A DNA stretch of 64,000 bases, taken from contig NC_039367.1 of assembly GCF_003573695.1 (NCBI RefSeq), forward strand, positions 29,350,442 to 29,414,441. The letters are read 5' to 3'. The translations under genes were made by a program, and so were the position numbers. The notes beneath the pieces are model-generated. The model made no database searches and was not told where the DNA came from. It was given only the letters and a program-made list of their open reading frames with translations. The DNA comes from Papaver somniferum (taxonomy: Eukaryota; Streptophyta; Magnoliopsida; Ranunculales; Papaveraceae). Positions 1 to 11,800 of this stretch are shown here, piece by piece. Numbering within the stretch: position 1 is the stretch's first letter; each line of letters opens with the position of its first letter.

Positions 1-146
1 TTAAGAATTGCAATTTCAGCAACAAGACCAGAGTTGATCCGGATTTGTTCATCCAATCCCTTTTGAAGAGTAACCATTTTATCAGACTTTTTTCTACGGT
101 TTATTTTTGAACCTGGTGAAGCGTCAATTGAGAATTTATGGTCCAT
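1..146 (-). CDS. Partial ORF at start of internal region of minus-strand LTR element
   Basis: An ORF opens with ATG at 144-146 (minus) and runs off the window edge, giving about 48 codons rich in Lys and Asp. It starts some 55 bases downstream of the primer binding site at 199-209, where a Copia-type gag/pol ORF usually begins. I do not recognise a domain in so short a piece. It belongs to the element whose 5' LTR is 212-2565. It could also be non-coding leader. Confidence 0.35.
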   Translation of the reverse strand, partial: MDHKFSIDASPGSKINRRKKSDKMVTLQKGLDEQIRINSGLVAEIAIL

Positions 147-198
147 ATAATCAGATCGCTAAAAACACAGACTTTTGAGGTCTTGAACATGTTTGCCT

Positions 199-209
199 GT
201 CTGATACCA
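199..209 (-). other. Primer binding site (initiator Met-tRNA type)
   Basis: On the minus strand TGGTATCAGAC follows the LTR end (..CTTTTCA) after a 2-base spacer. This is the usual Met-tRNA primer site of plant Copia elements, and it fixes the minus orientation and the inner end of the LTR at 212. Confidence 0.8.
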
Positions 210-211
210 AT

Positions 212-2565
212 TGAAAAGGCGGGGGTCTAACAACACCATCCAATATTTCGCTTAGCAACCTGTATGGACTAACTTCGAATTACTTTCTAGAGAATCAACT
301 AGACTGTCAGACTCAATCTAGGTAAAAGTATCTCAAGGAGTTAATATTTCTCTCTTGTTTTGATTTACTCGAGCTAATAGAAATCAGCGACTCTCTAATC
401 AAACACAAAGAATAACTTGGATGGTACCAAAGACCAATATCCAAGGATCAATCAATTCAAATCAATAACCAAAGGTTGGATATTCTAATTGATGATCTAG
501 AACGCACAACCTGTATTATTTCAATTATAAATATAAACAATATAACGCGGAAATAGAAATAACACAGACACCAGAATTTTGTTACGAGGAAACCGCAAAT
601 ACAGAAAAACCCCGGGACCTAGTCCAGATTGAACATACATTGTATTAAGACGATACAAACACTAGCCTACTCCAAGCTAACTTCGGACTGGACTGTAGTT
701 GAACCACAATCAATATCCCACTGATCCAAGGTACAGTTATGCTCCTACGCCTTTAATCCCAGCAGGATACTTCACACTTGATTCCCTTAGCGGATCTCAC
801 CCACAACTAAGAGTTGCTACGACCCAAAATCGCAGGCTTTGACAATAAACAAATCTGTCTCCCACAAACAAGTCTATCAAAGGATCAATCTGTCTCCCGC
901 AGATAAACCCTTAAGGTTTTGTTCCGTTTTTTGATAATAATCAAGGTGAACAGGAACCAATTGATAATCCGGTCTTATATTCCCGAAGAACAACCTAGAG
1001 TTATCAATCACCTCACAACAATCTTAATCGTATGGTAGCGAAACAAGATGTTGCGGAATCACAAACAATGAGACGAAGATGTTTGTGATTAATTTTTATA
1101 TCTTGTCTATCGGAGATATCAATCTCAAGCTAATCAATCTGATTGTACTCGTACGATAGAATATGCAAGATCAGATCACACAACTACGATAAAAGTAGTA
1201 TCCGTCTGGCTTCACAATCCCAATGAAGTATTTAAGTCGTTAACCTGGTTTTAGAAGAAGAAAACCAAAGGTTAAAGGAGAATCGATTCTAGCCTGCAAA
1301 CTAGTATCACACGTAAGGTGTGGAGATTATTTTTGCACAATACTAGATGTCTCCTTTGTATAATCTTTCAAATCAAGGTTTGCAATCAATGTTAGCTTAG
1401 TAACAAAGCATTCAATATTCACCGTTAGATGAAAACCTGATTTAGATTCAATCTAATATTTCTCAACCGTTAGATCGAAAACTTACCTTGTTATACACAC
1501 TTGACAATGCACGCTTCTAGGTTTGTTAACCGTACCCAAAGGTATGCACTTGTTGGTTCAACAATAGTTAACCAAAAGGTTAGCCATATAAGCATTTCAT
1601 ATCAACCATGTTTTTCTTCACCATAACTATTTCAAATGACTTCAAATGAACTAGTTAGAGAGTTGTTCAATTGAAAGAAAATCTCATGTACTACACAAGA
1701 CATAATTGACGCAAGATGATTTTATAGCCGCGGTTTGCAAACTGCATTCCTTAGACTTTTTAAGTTTAAGTTCAGAAATCATCTTCAGATATATAACCTT
1801 CTCAAGTTCGCAGACTAGGTTCGCGGACTTAAGTTACCGGGCAGAGTTTACAAACTCCAGCAGAAATTCTCGGGTTTGAGAACTTCGGCAGTTCGCAGAC
1901 TGAGTTCGCGGACTTGGCTCACGCCATTCTTCCGGTTCTCTTGATCAACAAAGTTCGCAAACTTTGGTTCAAGGAATAGGACTTATACATAAATGTGTTT
2001 CCACAACAACGCTTATGTCCACCATTGGTTATGTAATCTAAACTCTCATTTCAATCATTGAAACATTCTTAGAGGACGTTATATAGTTGTTACACCATCT
2101 CTCATCAAAGCAATTTTCAAGATGATTGAAACATATCATGACTTTCGTCATATAGTAAAGATAAACTTGATCGAAGCGAAAAGCTTGCCAACACATATTT
2201 CGAGATATAGATAGGCGAGGTATACTCGGCTCGAAATACCAAATGTGTATAATCCAAGTCTATATATATAGCATACGACTTCTTGTCTCAAAGAGTAGGA
2301 GATAGAGTAGATAGACTTTTGAGTGACAGATAAGTTCAAGTCTTCACATACCTTTTTATCGAGAAGTTCCACCGGTTCCTTGAGTAGTTCTTCTTCTTGT
2401 ATGATGAATCTCCATGAAGTCATTGAGATCAACTACACTTTCTATCCTAGTCCGAGACTTAGATATAATAGACTAGAAATCAAGACTTATAGTTTTGATC
2501 ACTAACATTGACAAACATGCTTGAGATAGCAACGCATGCGAGTTCGACCGAGCAATGCTCTAACA
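212..2565 (-). repeat. Long 5' LTR of a minus-strand Copia-like retrotransposon
   Basis: This LTR of about 2354 bp reads TGTTAGAGCATTGC.. at 2565 and ends ..CCGCCTTTTCA at 212 on the minus strand, followed by the PBS. It is the reverse complement of the LTR at 6203-8659, with many scattered substitutions and small indels. The element body lies left of the window. Its outer end abuts 2566, internal sequence of a plus-strand relative, so this element probably inserted into that one. The predicted 94-aa minus ORF at 2148-2432 is LTR sequence, not a gene. Confidence 0.85.
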
Positions 2566-3434
2566 GATGAACCTTCTGTACTGACGAGACAGACTAACAC
2601 TGACATGTGTACTTCCGATTACCCTTCAAATGTGAGCCTCTCCATTAATGAACGAGATTCAGCTGAAGAGAGTGAATTGATTCTAAATCTTGTTAGAATC
2701 CAAGCTGATAGATTCAATCGGTTGAAGTACCATGTCAATGGTTTACTTGGTGTAATAAGAGATTTCAAACCCAAAGGTAATTATTAAGTTCATTTTTCGT
2801 GTACGTCTCTTGAAGCTAGCCTCAGAAGAGATGCCTTGGAAATTGACCATCACTTGAGTAAGCCTTCTATTCAAGGATGCTCAAAGCAATATAATATGCC
2901 AAGTACTTATGACACAACTAAAGATGGTTCATGCTCAGAAGTAAAAACAGAAGCCCCTTCTAGTAAAAAGGATGTGCCTGAAGTCACAAACACTCAAGGA
3001 TGTTGCACATCAAATGAAGGGAAGAAATCTTCTAACGATGATATTAAGACTGTACTATCTAATCATTCTGATGATCAGAAAGTATGTCTTGTCTGTGAGA
3101 CAAAAAGTTCTTTAAACGAAAGGGAACCTCTAGGTTGAAGAAAAACTCCTTGGTTCAACTTTAACACACCTTAGATTTAATTATTAAAGGTGTAACTGAC
3201 ATTCGTATGACTAAACCAATTGGTTTTTGTACCTACCCTGTGTATGTAACCAAGAAAGTCAGTTCAATGAGTTCCTCGAACACTCAAGAACCAAAAAGAT
3301 GTCTTAATAAACATCATCTAAAAGAAGATCGTGTCGTGGTCTCTGGAAATAACGATGTTCCTGTTGAGAAAGGAAGTTCAGAAGAAAAAAGAAAAATTGA
3401 TGAAATGAGAGATAATCTGAAAAAAAAAACATAA
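2566..3434 (+). pseudogene. Broken unrecognised ORFs in retroelement internal region
   Basis: Consecutive open stretches (2566-2787, 2836-3138, 3207-3434) are separated by stops and frame changes. They encode hydrophilic, Ser/Lys/Glu-rich peptide without a zinc knuckle or catalytic motif; a Cys pair (VCLVC) occurs near 3090. They may be remains of one longer retroelement ORF. I do not recognise the product. Confidence 0.35.
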
Positions 3435-4082
3435 TTGAAGGGTATAAATAATTCGTCAACATGTTGTCCTCCTCCTCAAACCAAAATTCTTCTGCTAAGA
3501 ACTCAAACTATGTATCGTATTTTGATGACAGTAAGTTTTATGATAATTTCTCACATAAAAAGGAGCCCCTCTCTAGATTCAGGAGGAAAAAGAGACTTGA
3601 CCATAAACATAAATCTCTTGATGAGCTTGTGGCTCATACTTGTGCTAATTAATCACAATGGTTGAAGAGCTTACTCATAAAAACCCTGTTGAGTAAGATG
3701 TGTTAATATTCAGGTATACTTTTGGCATTTGTGTCTGTTAAGTTGAGCTATCTTCTTATCATCCATAAGTAAGCTTTTTGATTACAGAATCACTATGCTT
3801 AAAGTATTTTTTGTAAAGTTTCATTAGGAAGTCTTCTTCTGAATCTTGTTTCTTGCTTCAACTATGCTCAAAATTGCCTTCCTGAGTTATGTAATTTTTC
3901 GAGTCTTTTGTTGCAAAAGTCCATTTTGGGATTTATTTTTTTTGGGGGGTCATGTTGTACTCGAACAGATATCCATGTTCTGGGACGAGTCAACTGTTTA
4001 AGAAAACCCTAGAATCCTTTCCCTAAGAGACCCTTAAATATCAACCTATTGAGTTACGAAAGTCACGTACGCTTACTCTAGG

Positions 4083-4514
4083 TTGGCTTCTGGGTGGTCA
4101 AGAATGTCTTCTTCATCATCTTGCTATGGTGGTTTTGCAAGAAGATTCCTTAACAAAGGTTGTGTTGTTGAGTCCAAGAAGAAAAGAACCCTTGTAGATG
4201 AAGATCATCCTAATGCTTCATGTTATTTTGCCTATATTCATGAGAATGCTGAAAAGGATGATATGATCTCTGCTGAAGTTGTTCATGACTTTCTTAAGTA
4301 CTGTGGGGAAGCAAAATAAGAGATCATTGTGATTCCGAAAAATCTTGATGCATTGAAAACTGAGTTGGAAAAGTTTATTGTTGACCTTGGTCTCATAAAG
4401 TATTATATCAATGATCTTCGCAAAGAGAATCACCTCTCCGATGTTGCTATGAATGTTGTTGATCACAAGATCAAAGACCCTTTGTCTCATGAGGATTCTG
4501 AACCGTCCATATGA
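4083..4514 (+). pseudogene. Unrecognised retroelement ORF, interrupted by one stop
   Basis: Two adjoining ORFs (4083-4319 and 4329-4514) look like one gene broken by a TAA at about 4317. The first begins with a Ser-rich stretch and a basic patch (KKKR). The second is predicted helical (LDALKTELEKFIVDLGL). A leader with pyrimidine runs lies just upstream. Position after pol and before the PPT suggests an accessory ORF of a SIRE-like element, but no domain is recognisable. Confidence 0.4.
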
Positions 4515-5034
4515 TCTTAGTTCGTGTTCTGAATAGCACTGGAGTCTATTTTTCTTTAGCTTGTTTTATTTATTTGTTGCCTAGTATGTCTTCTTTTTGG
4601 ATTAGTTGGAAGAATCACTAGTGCTTTGAATAGCAATGATTGTGACTACACATAGCTATTATTTTTCATCTTCTTGTTCTTTTTAGGTTTATTGGTATTA
4701 AATTCTAACAATATTTGGAGGATGTTGTTTTTGAAGTATTAAAATTTATGATTTGTTATATTGCAATTTTTTATGGGATTGGTGTTTACGTCCGTGAATT
4801 ATGTTTGTCCCATACTTTGTCAAAAGTAAAGTCGTTCGTGGTAGGTATTCACGTACTGGTAAAAGAATGAATGACCTTTTCACAAATACAAAAGTTAAGC
4901 CTTTATTGTCAATCTTGATGGAAGATAGGTTAAAATCTTTTGTTTTTAAGGATTATGCATATTAATATCGTTATGCAAATAGTGGAGAAAAATAGAATGA
5001 ATCCTTGTGTATTCCGCAATATTGATCATCCCTG

Positions 5035-5450
5035 ATCCATATTTTATGTATTACTGTGAGGCTCCGTAATGTATCTTATGTTGAGCACTGTACAACCAAG
5101 TTGATTTTTTAGCTTAGTTGGTGTTCCGTGAGGTATGTTATGTCGAGCATATTGAACTAAATTAATCATTTTGTTTGGTTATTTAGTTATTGCTCCGTAA
5201 ATTTTCTTATGTCAAGCAAAATGACAATTAAATTGATTACTTTTGTAATTAGTTTGGTTGTGTATTCCAATTAGATTAATTATGGGTTCTATTGTAATTA
5301 ATCTAGTTGAGTATTTTCGTGTCTCCATAAGTTCTCTTATGCTGAGCACAATCAATTGAATTGATCACTTTTTGTGTTTAATTTGATTGAGTATTCCGAT
5401 TAAATTAATCATGGGTTTACTTGTGATTAATTTGATTGAGTTTTTGGATA
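5035..5450 (+). repeat. Diverged tandem repeats in retroelement 3' region
   Basis: A motif of the form [T/G]TCCGTAA..TCTTATG..GAGCA recurs near 5060, 5129, 5191 and 5321. A second motif (TATTCCGATTAAATTAATCATGGGTT-like) occurs near 5270 and 5395. Spacing is irregular (about 65 to 130 bases). No ORF runs through it. Confidence 0.5.
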
Positions 5451-5779
5451 TAGAAAATCATTCTTATGGTTTTTGGTGTCCAATTAAAAATCCTTCTTTT
5501 CTTTTGAAATTAAGGTTGCTCTTGTTGTTCTTTCGGGAATGACATCAAATGGGGAAGAGTTCTTTTGAACTTGTGCTTAATGGTCATATCTTGAGGGGTG
5601 TGCGGATGTGGAAATTTTGAGAGGTTATCTTGTATCTTTAAACTCCTTGATGAATGCATTTATCTTCGGCTTTATGATTTCATCTAAATTAGTTGGTATG
5701 TATTTTTTTCCTTTTGTCATGAAATGTCTCTTTCGGAAATTTCATTATGATCCCGTTCTTGTACCTTTTCCAATTTTAT

Positions 5780-5798
5780 TGACAAAAAGGGGGAGAAT
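5780..5798 (+). other. Upstream polypurine-tract-like site
   Basis: TTGACAAAAAGGGGGAGAA resembles the true PPT at the LTR (TTGACAAAGAGGGAGA, 6187-6202), including the TTGACAAA lead-in. Two further G-rich runs sit at 5848-5857 and 5886-5895. Repeated PPT-like sites upstream of the 3' LTR are known in SIRE-type Copia elements. Confidence 0.5.
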
Positions 5799-6186
5799 TA
5801 ATATGTAGTTCACACTACAAATATATATGGTTTTCGGATAATTGTGTAAGGGGGAGTGGTTTCCATGTGAGATGGAGTATTGACTAAGGGGAGTGATACA
5901 TATCACCATAGTATTATTTTTGAAGTTGTGATGCAATTGAACTTTGACGCTGCCTAATAATACTATGACACTGTATAACAATGATCGAGAACCATGTTTT
6001 CTCATTGTTATAGCTACGGATCTTCAACAGTGGTGATGCTAAACTTACAACCTTTGGGATCATTGGAGTACTTGGAAGTGACGAAGATTTCGAGGAATGT
6101 TGAAGATTAGACATGTGGAATAGGATCTACTAAAGTTTCTTTATCTTTTTTGTATTTCATACGTATTGATAGTTTTTTCACTAAAA

Positions 6187-6202
6187 TTGACAAAGAGGGA
6201 GA
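6187..6202 (+). other. Polypurine tract next to the 3' LTR
   Basis: TTGACAAAGAGGGAGA lies immediately before the LTR start at 6203 and primes plus-strand DNA synthesis. It shows that 6203-8659 is the 3' LTR of a plus-strand element. Confidence 0.7.
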
Positions 6203-8659
6203 TGGTTAGAGCATTGCTCGGTCGAACTCGCATGCGTTGCTATCTCAAGCATGTTTGTCAATGTTAGTGATCAAAACTATAAGTCTTTATTTCTAGTCTA
6301 TTATAGCTAAGTCTCAGACTAGGATATAAAGTGTAGTTGAGCTCAATGACTTCATGGCGATTCATCATACAAGAAGAAGAACCACTCAAGGAACCGTTGG
6401 AACTTCTCGACAAAAAGGTATGTGAAGACTTGAACTTATCTGTCACTCAAAAGTCTATCTACTCTATCTCCTACTCTTTGAGACAAGAAGTCGTATGCTA
6501 TATATATAGACTTGGATTATACACATTTGGTATTTCGAGCCAAGTATACCTCGCCTATCTATATCTCGAAATATGTGTTGGAAAGCTTTTCGCTTCGATC
6601 AAGTTTATCTTTACCATGTGACGAAAGTCATGATATGTTTCAATCATCTTGAAAATTGCTTTGACGAGAAATGGTGTAACAACTATATAACGTCCTCTAA
6701 GAATATTTCAATGATTGAAATGAGAGTTCAGATTACATAACAAATGGTGGACATAAGCATTGTTGTGGAAACACATTTATGTATAAGTCCTATTCCTTGA
6801 ACCAAAGTTTGCGAACTTTGTTGATCAAGAGAACCGGAAGAATGGCGTGAGCCAAGTCCGCGAACTGACGAAGTTCTCAAACCCGAGAATTTCTGCTGGA
6901 ATTGACAAACTATTTGCGTGAAGTAAGTCCACGAACTCAGTCCGCGAACCCAGTCCGCGAACCAGCGAAGTTCTCATACCCGAGAATTTCTGCTGGAGTT
7001 TGTAAACTCTGCCCGGTAACTTAAGTCCGCGAACCTAGTTTGCAAACTTGAGAAGGTTATATATCTGAAGATGATTTCTGAACTTAAACTTAAAAATACT
7101 TAGAAATGCAATTTGCAAACCGTGGCTATAAAAGTTCATGAACCGATTCAAGTGAATCAAATCATCTTTGCTTCTATTGTGTCTTGTGTAGTACATAAGA
7201 TTTCCTTGCAATTGAAGAACTCTCTAACTAGTTCATTTGAAGTCATTTTAACTAGTTATGGTGAAGAAGAACATGGTTGATATGAAATGCTCATATGGCT
7301 AACCTTTTGGTTAACTATTGTTGAACCAACAAGTGCATTCGTTTGGGTACGGTTAACAAACCTAGAAACTTGTATTGTCAATTGTGTATAACAAGCTAAG
7401 TTTTCGATCTAACGATTGAGAAATATTAGCTTGAATCTAAATCAGGTTTTCATGTAACGGTGAATATTGAATGCTTTGTTACTAAGCTAACAATGTATTA
7501 CAAACTCTGATTTGAAAGACTATATAAAGGAGACATCTAGTATTGTGCAAAAATAATCCCCACACCTTACGTGTGATACTAGTTTGCGTGCTAGAGTCGA
7601 TTCTCCTTTAAGCTTTGGTTTTATTCTTCTAAAACCAGGTTAACGACTTATATATTTCATTGGGATTGTGAAGCCAGACCGATACTACTTTTATCGTAGT
7701 TGTGTGATCTGATCTTGCATCTTCTATCGTACGAGTACAATCAGATTGATTGGCTTGAGATTGATATCTCTGATAGGCAAGATATAAAAAGTAGTCACAA
7801 ACATCTTCGTCTCATTATTTGTGATTCCTCAACATCTTGTTTCGCTACCATATAATTAAGATTGTTGTGAGGTGATTGATAACTCTAGGTTGTTCTTCGG
7901 GAATATAAGACTGGATTATCAATTGGTTCCTGTTCACCTTGATTATTATCAAAAGACGGAACAAAACCTTTAGGGTTTATCTGTGGGAGACAGATTAATC
8001 CTTTGATAGACTTGTTTGTGTGAGACAGATTGGTTTATTGTCAAAGCCTGCGATTTTGGGTCGTAGCAACTCTTAGTTGTGGGTGAGATCATCTAAGGGA
8101 ATCAAGTGCGCAATATCCTTCTGGGATCATAGGCGTAGGGAGTACAACTGTACCTTGGATCGGTGGGAGACTGATTGGGGTTCAACTACAGTCCAGGCCG
8201 AAGTTAGCTTGGAGTAGGCTAGTGTCTGTAGCGGATTAATACAGTGTGTGTTCAATCTGGACTAGGTCCCGAGGTTTTTCTGCATTTTTGGTTTCCTCGT
8301 TAACAAAATTTCTGGTGTCTGTGTTATTTCAATTTCCGCATTATATTTTTTTATCTTTATAATTGAAATAATACAGGTTGTGCTTTAGATCATCATTTAG
8401 AATAATCCAACATTTGGTTGTTGATTGTCATTGATTGATCCTTGGATATTGGTCTTTGGTACCATACAAGTTATTCCTTGCATTTGATTAGAACTTGTAG
8501 TTCCTGCTTGAGTAAATCAAATCAAGAGATAAATATAAACTCGTTGATATACTTTTAATTGATTGAGTCTTGTTGATTCTCTTAAAAGTATATTCGAGTT
8601 TGTCCATACATATTGCTAAGCGAAATATTGGGTGGGGTTGTTAGACCCCCGCTTTTTCA
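6203..8659 (+). repeat. 3' LTR of plus-strand Copia-like element
   Basis: This LTR of about 2457 bp starts TGGTTAGAGCATTGC (the sister LTR starts TGTTAG) and ends ..CCCGCTTTTTCA. A TATA box (CTATATAAAGG) is at 7520-7530 and is degraded in the inverted copy. It is the inverted partner of 212-2565. It runs straight into a piece of a third LTR at 8660, which was probably its target. Confidence 0.85.
7520..7530 (+). promoter_or_regulatory. LTR TATA box
   Basis: CTATATAAAGG lies in the middle of the 3' LTR, the expected U3/R position. The inverted LTR has a weakened form of this site near 1350. Confidence 0.45.
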
Positions 8660-8826
8660 CTTCGTCTTCAACGTCGCGAAGTTTAAGCTCAACTACACTT
8701 TCTATCCTAATTCGAGACTTAGCCATAAGTAGACTAGAAATCAAGACTTATAGTTTTGGCAACTAAACTTGACAAACAAGCTTGAGATAGCAACGCTTGC
8801 GAGTTCGACTGAGCAGTGCTCTAACA
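8660..8826 (-). repeat. Fragment of a third LTR of the same family, minus strand
   Basis: The reverse complement begins TGTTAGAGCACTGCTC and matches the first about 165 bases of the LTRs at 2565 (minus) and 6203 (plus), with more divergence. It stops where the plus-strand 3' LTR ends, so that element appears to have inserted into this older LTR. Confidence 0.75.
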
Positions 8827-8834
8827 CATAATAT

Positions 8835-9564
8835 TATTATTATCTTTCAGAAAAGATGCATCAAAATTAATTTTTTGACATCCATTTTATGGTAAAGTCG
8901 AAGATGATTGGGTTTTTAAAATTTTGTTCCTTCCTGCTAGGTTAGAATGCTTAAGCATATTTGTCGTCCATTAAGCTATTTCCTTTTTGACTATTTTAAT
9001 ATAGCTTGTGACATTAACAGAAGCACCATCAAAGACTATTGCACATTTAAGTTTCCATATGTGCCATAAAGCAAAGCTAACTATTCTCGTAAATTTCAGG
9101 TTGCTTAGACTACTGCTACTATTGCTAGAAAACCAGGAAGCGATCCAATCTTAAACTTGAATCGCGTCATTTATACCTGCAAAATTAGAGTCTATAGCAG
9201 TTAGTAGACTCTTAGAAACAAGACAATCAGAAAATAAATGGTTCACAATTTCATTTGCATTCCTACAAAATGGAAAAGATCCATCAATTTTTGTGACAAA
9301 CCTAGCTAACTTACGCCTAACAGCTAAGCAGTCCTGCACACGTTTCCACAGAAAGTGCTTTTATTTTTTACCGAAGATCAATTTTTCAGAACTGTTTCCA
9401 AGGGAGAGTAATAATTTCATTACCATAAATCTCATCCATAATATACCTGTAAGAAGATTTAACAGTAAAGGAACCATTATAAGATGGTTTCCATCTAAGA
9501 GTATCATTCCCACACTGCGGGATTCTTATAGAACAAATGTCTCTCACAATATAATCAAATAGAC
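8835..9564 (-). pseudogene. LINE fragment: zinc-binding region after the reverse transcriptase
   Basis: Read on the minus strand, 9592-9386 gives RWKPSYNGSFTVKSSYRYI, and 9339-9151 gives CRNANEIVNHLFSDC. Both are typical of the zf-RVT region that follows RT in plant L1-type LINEs. Frames are broken. The upstream RT portion of what looks like the same element is at 20787-21440, so the LINE was split by the LTR elements at 9570-20786. The right end is cut by the LTR fragment at 8826. Confidence 0.75.
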
Positions 9565-9569
9565 TTGTT

Positions 9570-9870
9570 TGTACCATGAGTAAAAATGCCACATAATGGG
9601 CCTAATTGCTACTTGAATCACTTTTTGGACCTCATCCAAGCCTTCCATCCAGCTAACCGACGTAGCTACCAGCTAGTCCAAGCGTTTCATAAAGTCGACG
9701 ACCTGTCAGTGGACAAAGTCAACATCCGGACAATGGTAAAATTCAACCGTCGGTCAACTATTGAAACCAAATTGCAGTCGCACTTCCAGCCAGTTTTCTT
9801 CCATATTGCCAGCGATGCTACCAACCAGTTCCCGTCCATCTTCCCCGGGCATGTCCCCTGGCCATGTTGC
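9570..9870 (+). repeat. LTR-A of family E: first about 300 bp only
   Basis: Starting TGTACCATGAGTAAAAATGC, this matches the first 300 bases of the LTRs at 11073 and 20064 with clear divergence, then departs abruptly. It looks like a truncated or rearranged 5' LTR. Confidence 0.7.
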
Positions 9871-11072
9871 TAGCAACTTCTGCACTCAGTTGGACGCAAG
9901 TGATGCAGTCCAGTTTTACTCGCAACTCTTATAATCCAGTTGATCAAACTGTTATAGTCCAGTACCACGGTAACTGCTGCAATTTAACTGATCGTATCTC
10001 TTGCAGCCCAGCTGATCGCAGCTGCTGCAGTGCAGCTTAGCCCGCATCTCCTACAGTCCAGCTGATCGCAGCTGCTGCAGTGCAGCTTAGCACGCATCTC
10101 CTGCAGTCCAGCTGACCGCAGCTGATGCAGTGCAGCTTTACTCATTCGAGCTACAGTCCATCTTAGTTCGTAGCTCCTGCAGTCCAGCTGATCGCAGCTG
10201 CTGCAGTGCATCTTAGATCACATCTCCTGCAGTCCAGCTAATCGCAGCTGATGCAGACCAACTTTGCTCGAAGTTGTTTCAATCCAGTTTTGCTCATTAC
10301 TGCTGCAGTGCAGTTTTATGGTTGGTAGTCCAGTTTACAGAAGTCATTTTATTTTAGTTCCACAACAACTATTGTGATCTTTTATTACATCTCTGATGTT
10401 ATCCTGATGCATATAACTATTAACGACATATGAAGATCGCTGCCAAAACCAGTAGTAAATCCAAGATCGCTAGGAGGTCCAGCGGCACACAAAGTCTTTT
10501 ACCATCCCAATGATTGAAGGGTCTCACCAATGGCTGTCTCATTTTCGTTCATAATTGCTGCATCTCAACCTGTAGTTGATAACAGTTTAGTACAAACAAC
10601 TACTACTACCCAGTTTGGTCGGAAATTACTGATAGTATGCAAATTCAAGTTTCGCTTACAACAACAACCGACATAGATTCCAGCTAAGTAACTTCAAATA
10701 TAGCTCATCTTTTTCAACAACTGTTACCAGTCTAGTTCTACGCAACTTCCTTAGTTCAATTTTACATCAACAATTACAGCTCACTTTTAACACTACTCCG
10801 CTCCAGTATCACGCTTTCGTTGTAGACCAGTTCAGCCTTCAGTCCAGTTTTTCCATACAACAATGCTTCATACTCAACTGTTGCCCGCCGATCTTCCAGT
10901 CACAATAGCCTCACTTGGGGGCGTCTTGATTATGATTTACGCAAAAAGCAAGGGAAGGTTGCCAATCACTTCAGCAGCAATAATTCACACTTTGGGGCGA
11001 ATTTTGTCATTGAACAAGGAAAGTGAAATTCTCTTAACCCCAACAAGTTGGAGGTTAAGAGGGGGCGACGTT
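9871..11072 (+). mobile_element. Internal region of non-autonomous element E
   Basis: This region of about 1.2 kb separates LTR-A and LTR-B. It carries a 50-bp minisatellite (10001-10262) and CAGTTT/CCAGTT-rich sequence, and ends in a purine-rich tract AAGAGGGGGCGACG (11057-11070). I see no retroviral domain. The short ORF at 10863-11099 has no recognisable content and runs into the LTR. The whole looks like a TRIM- or LARD-like element. Confidence 0.55.
10001..10262 (+). repeat. Minisatellite, 50-bp period
   Basis: Units begin CAGCTGATCGCAGCTGCTGC at about 10009, 10059 and 10109, with weaker copies to about 10260. They are rich in CAGCTG and CTGCAG palindromes. The minus-strand ORF over them (9984-10211) is an artefact of the repeat. 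Confidence 0.8.
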
Positions 11073-11794
11073 TGTACCATGAGTAAAAATGCCACATAAT
11101 GGGCGTAATTGTTACTCGAATCACCTTTGGCCCTCATCCAAGCTTGCCATCCAGCCAACCGATGTATCTACCAGTTAGTCCAAGCGTTTCGTAAAGTCGA
11201 CGACTGGTCAGTGGACAAAGTCAACATCCGGACAATGGAAAAATCAATCGTCGGTCAACTATCGAAGCCAAATTTCCAGTCGCACTTCTAGCCAGTTTTC
11301 GTCCATATTTCCAGCGATGCTGCCAACCAGTTCCTGGACATCTCCCCCGGCCATGTTGCTCAGCCATGTCCACAGGCGGAATTCTCCATCCATACTGCCA
11401 GCCCGTTATGCCTGTCAACCATCCAAGCCAGTCTTCTTGCATGGAAAATTAATACAGGGAGGCATGCATGGAAGATTAATGCCAGGAGGCATGCATGGAA
11501 AATTAATGTCAGGAGGCATGCAGGGCAAGTAAAGACGATTCATCCCTACCTTGAAATTAGAGGAAGGGCATAATTCGCAACTATATAAATAAGGGGAATT
11601 ATAACCCTAAAGGAAGGGAGAGGGGATATACCAGCAAACCCTAAAAGGATCAAAAATTATTGTAACCGATACATAAATAAAATGTCTCTCCCTATGGGGA
11701 TTCGTCTGTGAATGTAGGAAAACCATGTCGAACCACGTTAAATCCGTGTCTATCATCTTTAAGCTTGGTTTGTGTATAACCCTAGTTCTGATCA
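11073..11794 (+). repeat. LTR-B of family E
   Basis: The LTR runs from TGTACCATGAG to ..CTAGTTCTGATCA, 722 bp, almost identical to LTR-C (20064-20786). A purine tract GGGGGCGACG precedes it and a TATA box is at 11581-11590. Its 3' end is joined directly to element X (11801) through the six bases AAAACT. Confidence 0.9.
11581..11590 (+). promoter_or_regulatory. TATA box of family-E LTR
   Basis: CTATATAAAT precedes AAGGGGAATTATAACCC in the LTR. The same site is at 20572-20581 in LTR-C. Confidence 0.5.
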
Positions 11795-11800
11795 AAAACT

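Larger units (their letters stand above)
2566..6202 (+). mobile_element. 3' part of the internal region of a plus-strand Copia-like (SIRE-like) element
   Basis: This AT-rich segment lies between the inverted LTR and the plus-strand 3' LTR. It holds short ORFs (2566-2787, 2836-3138, 3207-3434, 4083-4514) but no recognisable RT, integrase or protease. It ends in a polypurine tract and also contains a phrase TTGACAAAAAGGGGGAGAA at 5780-5798 of the kind common after pol in SIRE/Maximus Copia elements. I read it as the post-pol region. The 5' half and the 5' LTR would lie beyond the minus-strand element to the left. Confidence 0.6.

Noticed and set aside
2148..2432. 94-codon ORF on minus, near-identical copy on plus at 6337-6621
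   Set aside because: Conservation is explained by both being the same stretch of LTR; no independent evidence of translation.
10001..10262. CRISPR-like array
   Set aside because: Units are contiguous tandem repeats without unique spacers, in plant DNA.
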